64,000 nt of DNA from Chrysopilus asiliformis (taxonomy: Eukaryota; Arthropoda; Insecta; Diptera; Rhagionidae), in assembly GCA_964034945.1 (NCBI GenBank), contig OZ035962.1, positions 94,186,784 through 94,250,783 of the forward strand. The letters are read 5' to 3'. The translations under genes were made by a program, and so were the position numbers. Shown here in pieces: positions 37,801 to 49,100 of this stretch. How positions within the stretch are numbered: position 1 is the stretch's first letter; every line of letters starts with the position of its first letter. Under the pieces are notes generated by a model. The model searched no databases and was not told the origin of the DNA. It saw nothing but the letters and a program-made list of their open reading frames with translations.

Positions 37801-38555
37801 TCTCAGTATGATATTTGAAAAAAAAAAACAACAGAAAATCTTATTAGTTTGAGGAACACTGTGAATTTTTCTGGTCATTCAAATATAAGCTAAAGTTTTA
37901 TGTAAAAGCTTTTCCTAGATTTCCGCATCCAATATAGCTTTTAACAAACTTAATACTCTATATCTGAACCAAAACTCAGTGTCTAATATTTCTATATGAA
38001 TTAAAGTGACTAACAAAAATAATTAATATTAGAATGCTTATAATTTTTATAAAATAAATTATTATAGTAATACTAAATATATACACACTGCCCGAAGCGT
38101 ATGTATGTAGACCATAATTTTATGGATTAAGATTATGATATAAACATAAGAAAAATTACAATTGCCACAGGCCAATCACCAAATACTCTATGTGAGGCAA
38201 AATTTTTATTAAAAATATCCATTTATATCGGAGAGGGGGGAAGGAGCGATCCGAACGGTTATGTAAAATAATATACGATGTTTCGTTTTCGAGAAAATCG
38301 CAGAAAACTATTTCATTTGTCTGGGGGAGGAAAGAACGAGTGGCCCAACTGGATTTTAATGTGTGGATGAGTTATGTAGAAAGGGTAATTTATAAATTTT
38401 TCAATACGACTCACCGGTTTAGAAAAAATTGCAAAAAAAACTGTTTTGTTTGTATGGGAAATGGCCCGATTTTACGCGTTAAAGAACTTAGCCTTGCTTT
38501 ATACTAGAAAAAATTTTTTGCTCTCGTAAAGCGGAATTGCAGGGTTTAATTATAT
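37801..38555. other. AT-rich sequence, no gene seen
   Basis: No supported gene. Fragments of family A-like text (GTTTTCGAGAAAATCGCA) occur at about 38,220-38,460. Confidence 0.4.
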
Positions 38556-38559
38556 ACTA

Positions 38560-39095
38560 TATATAGATGTATATTAGATTTAGTATAACGTTTGTAACGC
38601 CTCGAACCAACTGTCGGATAGAAATGAATTATACCAGGGTGTTTGATTTCCGCATGTCTGTCCGTTTGTCCGTCCGTCATTCTGTGGCATTTCTAGTAAA
38701 TAGCCAGGCTCAGTTCTTGAACGGGCAAAATCGGATCATTCCTTCCCTCCTCCATCATACAAATGACACCGTTTTTTAAAATTTTCTTAAAAACCGTGCA
38801 TCGCATAGAAAAACTGATATAGACAGGATGTGTTTAGAATATGATTTAGCATAGCCGTCCCATACATAAAAATCCAATCAGACCACTCCTTACACCCTCC
38901 TTCATGCAAGAGGAATACTTTTTTCTATTTTCCCGAAAACGGTGTATTGTATAGAAAAATTTATAAAGGCGAAATGTACGTAGAATATAATTTTATATAA
39001 CCGTTCTATACATCAAAATTCCATCGGACCACCCCTTTCTCTTTCGCTATACAAATGATTTTTTAAAATCAAAATTCGGCCTGTCCTCATATACA
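38560..39095 (-). repeat. dispersed repeat family A, copy 5
   Basis: Inverted copy with GAATTATACCAGGGTG, a GTCCGTTTGTCCGTCCGTC tract and two polypyrimidine CCATAC segments. It is more diverged than the copies at 24.4 and 47.9 kb. Confidence 0.55.
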
Positions 39096-39458
39096 GGGTG
39101 TTAAAAAAGTTTCGCACCACTTCACGCATTAGATAAAAAATTGAACTCACCTCCCACTATACTTTTTTTGTAAATCAACAACCTATCTTCAGACAAGGAT
39201 TAAAGAAATGATTAGTAATCTTGGTAAGGACACAATATTATTATAAATTTTAAAAATTGAAGTATGATTCAAAACTTTCTGAATGTTGATTTTTTCATAA
39301 TGGTGCGAAACTTTCTTAACACAGTGTAGAATATTTAACGATTGCCCACAGGCATTTGTAGTCCTTCTTATGTTGAAAATATCAAATTTTGAAATCATTT
39401 GATGTGAATTTATGGCATTTCAACAAATTGACATTTCTGATACTTCTATGCTCTAGTA

Positions 39459-40222
39459 CAGGCCTCGGCACTATGTATGTAGTGATTTACTACTACTCGA
39501 AAAAATTTTATGTTTCTTCACATACTATAACACAAAATGAGAAAACGCATCATTTTCATTTTTTACGCTCTTTCGCTTTTGATGGAGACGTTTAGGAACA
39601 GTGAACTACACAATTTATCATTATGCAATTTCAGAATCATTTGTTCCGCCTAAAGGAAATTTCTCTAAAAAAAACTTTCTTTGAGTTGTCAACCTGTCTT
39701 ACTCTTTCTACTTCATTGCATCGGGCAAAATCGAACTTATGACAGCTGTTGTAATGGCGTTTTAGATTGAATTTTTTATTCGACATGTAACTGCAAACTA
39801 GACATTGACGGTTATCATTATTTGTGGTTATTAAATATTTGTTTTCCCAATCCCACGACATAGTATTTGAATTTGAATATGAGCGCTTCATAATGGAAAA
39901 AGAAAACTAAAAAAATCAAATTTCTGAAAAAATTTCATACATCAGTGTTCTTTGGGAAGCAATTATAATTTTGGAGAGCAAATGTATACACCCGTACGCA
40001 TCAACAGCAGAAATCGTACTGAATGACTGTCGTACGCTCGCTCCATCGATTGTTAGTCAATCGTTTGATTTCGGCTGCCGAAGTGGCCGTCGTCTACCAA
40101 CACGTATCATTGCGTTGGAGAGTCGAGTAAAAACGTTCATACATTGATTGTAATATCGTAAAATTTGAATAAAAATGTTATCGTATTGAGGAGCCAGACG
40201 AGCCAAGCAGTGCCGAGCTCTG
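39459..40222. mobile_element. 764-bp non-autonomous hAT element
   Basis: The 8-bp target duplication CTCTAGTA is exact at 39,451-39,458 and 40,223-40,230. The ends are CAGGCCTCGGCAC and (opposite strand) CAGAGCTCGGCAC. An 8-bp duplication plus CAG-type ends is diagnostic of the hAT superfamily. The only recognisable coding remnant is the zinc-finger fragment at 39,637-39,891; the catalytic RNase-H domain is missing. Confidence 0.85.
39637..39891 (-). pseudogene. N-terminal zinc-finger fragment of a hAT transposase
   Basis: An 84-codon ORF from an ATG at 39,891. CLVCSYMSNKKFNLKRHYNSC then H has the C-x2-C...H-x4-H pattern and the KFNLKRHY signature of the zinc finger that opens GTF2IRD2/ZBED-like and other hAT-derived proteins. 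The dimerisation and catalytic domains that normally follow are absent, so this is a deletion derivative. It might still bind element ends if expressed. The identification rests on motif recognition only. Confidence 0.55.
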
Positions 40223-40230
40223 CTCTAGTA

Positions 40231-40787
40231 TCACATATATTTCTATGCTTTATTATCACAGTTTTCTTTCAATATTAATCATGTTTATTTAAAAAAAACC
40301 ACCAAGCGTCAGTTTACAATTTTATCTCTTAGCCACTGATTTAATTTGTTTTCCGTTTTTACTCTCGGTTATGAAATTATTATTCTCATAATTATGCTGT
40401 CCAAAAACAACATTCCATTTAAGTTCGATTTCAAGTTGACAATTTTGGAGTGCTAATTTTGGTTATTTCAAGATGACTTCAAGAATAAGAAATAAAAAAA
40501 ACTCATAATTGACAACACTAGATTCAACAGGTGGCGATACAAACACAAAATCGGGTATGGGGGGTTGACACCGAGAATCCGCGATAATAGTGGGTACTTT
40601 TTGTGCAATTAATAAAATAATTTTTATCAGTAGTTAGTCTACACTCGTAGACGACTTCCACTAAAAGTAATTATAAGAGAACGTTCGATAAGATTATAGC
40701 CGAATGTTGAAAGTTACTAATGTTGCTTAAATGCTAAATGCTAGACGTTAGTGTGATTCTGGAGGTGGACGTTAGTTGATTGGTGAC
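40231..40787. other. intergenic, no gene seen
   Basis: AT-rich spacer between the hAT element and the long inverted-repeat element. No feature could be supported. Confidence 0.4.
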
Positions 40788-40794
40788 ATTGAAC

Positions 40795-42780
40795 CATAAA
40801 CAAATTATATAAAGACTGTTTTTTTCTAACAACTCATCTTAGTGCAAAACCGAAATTCAAAATAATACCCCATCGTGACGTAGCAGCTGCCGACTAGCCA
40901 CAAGCAGCCACAAGCAGCCGTGGTGATCGCCTATACATGCCGCTGCTTACATTCGCCCTTTGTTAAAACCAGTTTTCGTTTCTAGTTCGTTTCTAGTTCG
41001 TTTTATTCTCGTTGAATTCTTATGCAAGTGAGACGAAGCGGGGGCAAGTGTGTTTGGTGTTTTTTTTTGTGTGTTTGTATTTTGTGTGTGTGTTTTTTTG
41101 TGTGGGCGTATTTTTTCCTTCCGCAGATTTTCGATTTGAATATTTTGATTTTTAACAATAAATATGTGACATGAGAAAATTTTTAGTTTCTGTGTTAATT
41201 CAAAATTTATTTTGAACTTTAAACGTTAAAATAATCATCAAACTAAAAATTTTATCTTGTTATATTTTGTTCATATTTTTAAATTGCTTTGAGAATGTAA
41301 GTTTCAAGTTTTATCAAATTTCCACAGAATTGTAGTTTGATAAAGCAAGTAAATGTATTTTATTTAAACAATTTAAAGTATGATTTAAACAATTCAAAAA
41401 AGAGATATGAGCATTACATGACTTTCTTCTGCAATATTTAAATTTTCCGAAAAAATATGTGAAAAATAATGTTTTTCAAATTATCTCATGAACCTTTAGA
41501 GATATGTAAAAACTTCATACTCGACTTAAATGGAGCTTGAAAGTCACCTTTGTTTTTTTTTTAACTTTTTTCATTTGGATGTAGTTAGGGACCTAAAAAA
41601 AGATACCCGTATTTTTTTGTTTCTGGGAATAAATTCCAGTAGGAGGAGAGGAGGGGGTCAAAGTCGGCGAAAACTCGAAATCACAAAAACTTTAAAAATT
41701 TGTATCGAAATAACCGATTGAGATGATATTGAACATTTTGGAAAGGTAATTCCTTGTGACAAAAAAAAATTTTTTTACTTCATCTCCCTCCCCCTCACCT
41801 TCATATTGTAAAATTCAATTTAGTGACGAAATTTAAAATATCTCAAGAAAAACAGCAACAACTTCAAAGAAGGTTTAAAAGTGTCAAAATACTTCCAGAA
41901 ACTCAAAATTTTCACAGATTTATTCCAGACGGAAACTTTCTCAAAGAGAAAAAAACTTTCTTTTAAATGAATTTCTAATTAATTTTAAACTCCTAAATCT
42001 TTTGAGTTAATATTATGTACAGAAAACAAAAACCAATCGAAAATCAGTAAAATATATACAATTTTCTTGTATTCGATTTTTTTTTTGATTTTTTTTTAAA
42101 TAACTCATTTAGGCCCAAATTTTATTTATATTGCCACTAAATTGAATTTTACAATGTGACGGTGAGGGGGAGGGAGAGGAAGTCAAAAAATATTTTTTTG
42201 TGACAAGGAATTACCTTTCCAAAATGTTCAATATCATTTCAATCGGTTAAGCCGTCACAAATTTTTAAAGTTTTTGTGATTTCTAGTTTTCGCCGACTTT
42301 GACCCCCTCCCCTCCGCCGACCGGACCAAACAAAAAAATACGGGTAATTTTTTTTAGATCCCTAACAATATCCAATCGAGCAAAGTTAAGAAATCGAACT
42401 TAACTGTAAACGAGAGTATGAATTGAGGTGGAGTTCACCTAAAATTAAAAATGTGGGCAATATTATTTCCTTTAATTTTGATTATATGCATTTTTTCTCA
42501 CAAGCGCAGTGTTCGAGAAATTTGTATTTAAGAAAAATTGTATGGGAGGTAACCGTTGTAGCTACCGGTACTTTCCCAAAAGTTGATAGAAAACTACGAT
42601 TTCGGTAAAACTTCGTGTTGATCAGAGAGTTTGAAAATGAATTGAATGTTTTTCTTCGACCAAGCGACATGCTCCGCTGTTCGTGTGCGCTGCCGACCGC
42701 TTGCATATCTGCTGCTTTGGGGTATTATTTTTCAAAGCTGAGTTGTTAGAGAAAAACAGTCTTTATATAATTTGTTTATG
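40795..42780. mobile_element. 2-kb foldback element with 7-bp target duplication
   Basis: ATTGAAC is duplicated exactly at 40,788-40,794 and 42,781-42,787. The ends begin CATAAACAAATTATATAAAG on both strands, and AGACTGTTTTT with CTAACAACTCA follow. A second block of inverted homology pairs about 41,510-41,840 with 42,110-42,424 (TTAGGGACCTAAAAAAA, GGTAATTCCTTGTGACAAAA). The left arm is longer than the right. There is no transposase. It lies about 370 bases upstream of the RhoGEF start codon and could supply promoter sequence. Confidence 0.8.
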
Positions 42781-43148
42781 ATTGAACGATCGTGCGCGAC
42801 TTGTTAAGATATTCGATTGAAATGTCTGTGAACGTTATCAGATTTTTAGTAATAATGGCGTCACCGTGTCACTAAGAGACTTTACTTGCAAGATTTTTCA
42901 TCATAAAATAAATGAAATACAAAAATAAATAAACAAATTGCTAATAGCACTTAAAGAAGGCATCATCACATGAATTACATATGAGTATTCGTTTATAAAT
43001 AAAATTCAAACAAAATACGAGTGTAATAACGAAAAAAATTATTAATAGATCAGAAACATAGGGAAAAAAATTTAGTGTTGTGTGTTGTGAAAACGAAGGA
43101 AAGATTGTGCGAATCTAGTGGAATTTGTTTAGTTTAGCATTGAAACAA

Positions 43149-46100
43149 ATGGAGGAAGACGTTGAGGGTGATTCACGGAATCAAACTTGGTCCACAGGTG
43201 TTCCAAATGGTGGAAATATTAATTACAGTGTTAAAAGGTGTATCTCGGCGTACAATGAGAGCATTTCTAGGTCTAGTTCAAGTACTAGCTCCAGTACCAG
43301 TTCGAATCTCGAGATTACATATTCGGTGAATTCGGCTAGTGAATACGCGTTCACTGTGCGTTCGATCGAGAAGTCAAGAAAACGATTGTCGCACGTTCAG
43401 CAAATGCGTTTAAAATTTGAAAATATATCGGGCGACGAGAAATTAAAGGCGGCGCCAAAAACCCAAGTGAATTTTCGTCAGTGGCGAAATACTGTCGTAT
43501 CGCAATTCGCCCTCGACGAAATACCATCGGAGGACGAAGCGCCCGAAATACCCACGGAAGTTGAAGTGGCCAAATATGATAATCGTCCTTTGAATCGCCG
43601 AACTAAACCGAAGGCGCCAAGTGTTAAACGAGTTGAGAGACGTATTGTAGTTAAAAAAATGATCGAGGAGAAAAAAGATGACAATGGCGACAGATCGCAA
43701 ACAGCTGATAAAAGAATCATTGACGCCAGTCGATCCAGTGATAACGTGTGCTCAGAGACAAATAATTCACCTGCCAGGTAAAACATACGTTGTTCCGATA
43801 AATGATTATTATTTGTTGTTGTGTGATATACGAGGTTTAATCAGCATTTGGTGTATGACGTTTGATTGGTCGCGGTTTTGGGTAATTCACCATACCTTCT
43901 GTAAATTTTTGTACTCTTTTGGTGTCTAAAGTAGTCTATACTTAAGAAATGTAGGCATTTTAAAACGAATTGGTTTATAACAACTTTTTTTTACAATTTT
44001 ATCTAAAACTGTTCACATGTGTTTGTACGTTTTGTTGATTTTATTAATATTTTTCAAAGATTCGTTAGCTGTAACAACCCATTTTTTCAAAATTTTTGTT
44101 TCAATTGGATTGACATCATTCCAGATAAATCATTCATTTAGATATTTACTTAATATAAAATTATTTTGATACAAAATTATGTCTTCTATTGAACGCTGTG
44201 CAATTTCGATTCTTTTATAAGTTTTTTTTAAAAAATTTTATAACGGTATCTACTATATTAGAGTTAACAGAATAAAAGTAAAGTGTGCAAAAAAATTACT
44301 GAGAAATATTCTCTCTAATACTGACAATCGAATCAAAATCTCTTTAGAGGTTCAGGAGTTAGCGGGAGAGGGGTTTGGAGGGAAGAGATGAAAGTAGTTT
44401 TGATGACCGAGAAAATTCGTCGACGATTGATTTGTTTGTGATTTCCTCATGGTTTTCTTTGCATTAAGTTTTTACTTTCTTATACAAAGAATACGATAGT
44501 ATTGTATTCATGGAAAATTTCGACTTCTTAAATTTAGTCGAGAAAACATTTCTCGAGATCTCCTGGGTCGATTGTGGCATTATTACAAAAATGTCTTTCT
44601 GTCTGTTAGTCTGTCAGTCGGTGTACACGATTTCTTAAAAACTATGGTTAAAGCCATAAAATTTTACAGAAAGTGGGAGTGGGACGATCTTATCAACTTT
44701 TGGTGGAAATCCGTTAATCAGAAATAACCAAAATGGTGGTTTTTAAAAAATCGCAATTTTGTTTTTTGATATTTACTCTAAAAACTATGCATTTTTCAGT
44801 AGTCTTATTTATGACAAAAGTTGAAGATAGTAAAATTTCCTATACTTTTATTTTTAACTAGAACTCGATATCTAAATCTGGTATCGTTATATGCCGTTAT
44901 TTATAAAAAAGTCGATTTTTTGAGGTTATTTCGAAAACTAACGGGTTTTAGGTGGTTCAATGTAATGAATTGAAGAGAATAATATTTTTCACAATTTTGT
45001 CTTTTACTGTTATATGCTATGTTTTACCGTTACTGGAATATTTTCATTAAAAATTAAAAAAGATAGATTTTTGCGTTTTGCAAACTAACGGTTTTTCGAA
45101 AAGAAAACATTAAATGGAAGAATAAAAGGTATTAAAAGTCTATACACATTTGCCTTTCAGAATAAATCGATATCTTTTACCGTGATCGAGATATTTCAGA
45201 TTCCGTAAAAAGAATCATATTTTTATATTTTATCGGTTATACATATATAAAAATATGATTCTTTTTACGAAATCTGAAATATTTCGATCACGGTAAAATA
45301 GATTTTGTATAAGAAAGTCATGTGCTGTTCACATAAGATATTTTTTAAAAAAATTTTAAAAATATATTGTGGAATATAATTAATGAACTTTTCCAAAAAG
45401 TATCAGACGCATATTTAAATGATTTACCCTATAATATAATATTTAGAATTTTGTATTTAAATTAAATTGATGTTTCTTGTTTCTATCTGTATTTGTTTTA
45501 CGTACACATCATGGATCATTTATTATTTGCTGCAGTTGACATTAATTTTCCTTAATTTTCACACTGCTATGATGACTGACAAATTTGCTAAATCTTGCGA
45601 CGTGCACGCCGACGAGGTCGCAGATGTTGGCGGGAGGTTTAGCAATTCGATGAAAAGCCACAATTTGCTGCTGAGTGCGAATAATTTGCTTAAGTGTGAA
45701 AAAAAGAATCTTTGTTGTTTAGCAAGAAAAATTTTCACATAATCACACAGGGGTTGATTGGCACTGAGGCGGAATTCATAAATTATTTTAATGTATTGAA
45801 ATGTGGATTTTTTTAACAATTGGTCAAAAATTCTTCTTTTTTCATCCGAAGTCGGAATAAGGAAAACAAACGTCTGTTAATTTTTTGCATCATAAACAAA
45901 AATTCCGGGAAGTTTTTTTACAATGAGTAATAGACATTTTTATCAATTTTCAAGTTTTTTTTGTTATTCTTCGGTTTAATCCGATTTATTTATTTAATTG
46001 TGAAACTGGTCTAGTTTACATTTATGCACAGAGAGGAACGCTGTCGTGAAGATAAATTGTTATTTTTACATATTTTAACAAAATATTCGTGGAAAAAATA

Positions 46101-49100
46101 TTCCGAAGGTATGTATATCTAGCCGACGGATTGTTAATTCAATTTTGAATTTTTCATAGAAAAAGTTTCAATGAAAATTTTCCTGAACTTTCGACATTAT
46201 TCGCTTAAGGTGTCATACATTGTTTAAATTCAAATTTCCGAATTCTTAATTTTGAAAATTTAAACTATTCCAATGAGGTATACAATTGGTTTTGGTTCCT
46301 TTAGGGTAGACTCTGTTAGATTTTTAGGGGCTGGCACTTCTTCGGCGTTGTACTGAGATGGCCAAGATATAGGCGGTCTTATTATATCCACAGCAGTAAC
46401 TAAAATTAAACGAAATTATTTAGGAATATTGGAATTTTAATTTTATCGTCGAAAGTAAACCTGAGAATATTAGTAGAAAAATTACAATAAAAATTCTAAA
46501 TTTCATTTTTAACAAATTTAAATTTTCTATGAATTGAATGAATGATTTTCAATGAATGATGGGTTAGAATACGGCGATAGATGCTTTTATAATAACGAGA
46601 TGAATGGGAAATATTGCAAGAATTCATAATTGACAAATAATTGCAATTGTTAGAAAAAACATTTTAATGGTTAGTTGATGTAATAAAAAGTCGGTAATAG
46701 CAATATTTAGAAAATATTTTATATTTTTGTAACAATGCAAATCATTTTAATATAATTTTTGAATGCCAACATTCCAGTGAGACTCTATGTGAAAAAGTTT
46801 GTTTTTATCAATAGAAAGTGATATGAAATAGAGTAGAATAAAGAGCTATTCATTTGGGTTTTTGACCTGCAAATTTGATTTTTTAAAATACCAAAATAAA
46901 ATACTTATCGTCGGCTAAAAGTGAAATTGTGCTAAGTCCATTGTACCAAATTTGACAGAAGAGCAATAAAAACCCTTGTTAAATCATTTTAATTTTCATT
47001 TAAAGAAAACAGACTCTCATTTAAAGACAACTGAGCCCAATTTTTCCCATTTAAAGAAAACTCAGTGTTATTGAAAGAGAATTAAAACGATTTAACAAGG
47101 TTTTCATTGCACTTCTGGAAAATTATACCAAATGGACTTAGCACAATTTCACTTTTAGCCGACGTTATGGCACATACTCGAATAAAAATTTGAGACGGTG
47201 GAAAAATTTGTCAATTTTTGAATTCTTTTCACATAAATAATAAATTTACAAATCTAGAAAATAACAATAAAAACCTTTACGCATAATAATAAAATGCTTT
47301 AAGACTACCTAAATGACTTTAAGATTATTTATAGATGCTTTTAACAAGCTTCAGGTATTTTGGTCCGAATACAACTTTTTGTACATCAAAATAACTATTT
47401 GGGAAATTAAATTGATTTCAAAAAGATCAAATTAAGCTTCTCACCGTTTTTGTGGCTGTTTTTTTTCTTTGTGATGAATTAGATTTTTTGTGAAGATTTA
47501 TCGAATTTATCACAACACAAAATTTTCCTCTGTAATATTTAGTTTCGGAAAAAATATTTAAAAAATAATATTTTTTCTAATTTCTCGAAAACCGTTAATG
47601 ATACGTGAAAACCGTTGAAGGAAAAAATGCAGGTAATTGGATTTTCTTTGAATTTGGTTACATGATTTTTTTCTGAAAAACTTATTTTTTCAAATATTTT
47701 GAGAACCGCTAGTGATACCTATAAACTGTTAAATAAAACAATGTGGAAAATTTTATTTCTTAACATTTTGTTATATTAATTTTTTTCCAAAAACGTATAA
47801 TTTTCGAGAAATTTTCAATAAAAGATTGTGTTATAGTTAAAGTTAATTTTCCAAAAGTCTTCGTAAAACTCATTTACAAAAACAAAAGCTATAATTGCCA
47901 ATCTGGCAATTATTGAAAACCCGTGATTTAACTGAACAGCGAGCAGTTGTGTCAAAATTCCACTTTAAAGTCAAATTTTCTAATAAGATTTTTTAAAATT
48001 GATTCCAATCGGATTTTGATGTATGGGAGTTTTATGTAAAACCATATCTTAAATAACTTTTGTTCTTGGACTTTTTTGATAACATGCACCGTTGTTGAGA
48101 TATTCACAAAAACCGTTTTCGTTCGTATGGGGGGTACCCCCTCTAATGGTCCATTTTTGCCTATGAACGAACTTAGCCTCGCATTTTACGAAAAACGGAT
48201 CTGCTCAAAATTTCAAGTCTCTAGCTCAATCCGTGCGCCCGCAATCCGCGCCACAGACGGACAGACGGGCGGACAGACAGACGGACAGACGGACAGACAG
48301 ACGGACAGACGGACAGACAGACGGACGGACATGTAAAATTCAATTTTTTTTATCACTCTAAACACGCTGGTGTAATTCATTTTTGTGTGTGATTACGGGA
48401 TCTTGGCGTTACAAACGGTAAGGCAAAGTTAATATTCCCTTTGGTTTCACCATACTGGTATAAACATTTTAAGTCGCTAGCTCAACGCGTTCTCGAGTTA
48501 TTTCGAATATGACAGACTGAAAAACAAACAGACCGACAGATATATGCATGGACATCCTCATAATTTTGCCTGAAACGGATTTCGTACTGATCAGAAATTT
48601 TCTATCTCTCCCGTTCTCGAGTCGGTCTCAGTCATGAATACAATACCTTCCTTCTATAGCAGAGAAAAGTAAAAAAGGAACGATTCTTTTCCAAGTAATA
48701 CGTTTCCCAATTCCAGAAAATTAAAGAAAATATTCTTAAAATTGACAAGTGCGTTACTTATATGACGAATAAATTTTTTTGAATTAAATACTCTGTTCTC
48801 ATACTGAGAATTAAATTCATAGCTAAGAAATTTAAGAAAATAATTCTTAATCTCAGAAATTAAGTTATAAATACAAAAAAACTAGGGGATGCGCCCCGAA
48901 CCGCTTCGCGGTTCACCCCCCACATGCATGTTTGATTTATAAACTTCAGGCCAATCGACTCGGTAGTTTCCCCGCGAAAGAGTAACAGGGCAAAAACTAA
49001 GTTTCGATATGACTTTACCCCCTCCCCTTACTCCCCCCCACCCCTCGCGCTACTTTTCCGTATGCCTATGTTGGAACCAGAACTACCACAGACACTCATC

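Noticed and set aside
41530..42706. ORFs within the 2-kb foldback element as transposase remnants
   Set aside because: They are short, lie on opposite strands of paired arms, and show no recognisable motif.
43125..43148. Eight extra N-terminal codons for the RhoGEF
   Set aside because: The upstream extension begins at TTG, not ATG. The first ATG in this frame is at 43,149 and has a good context.
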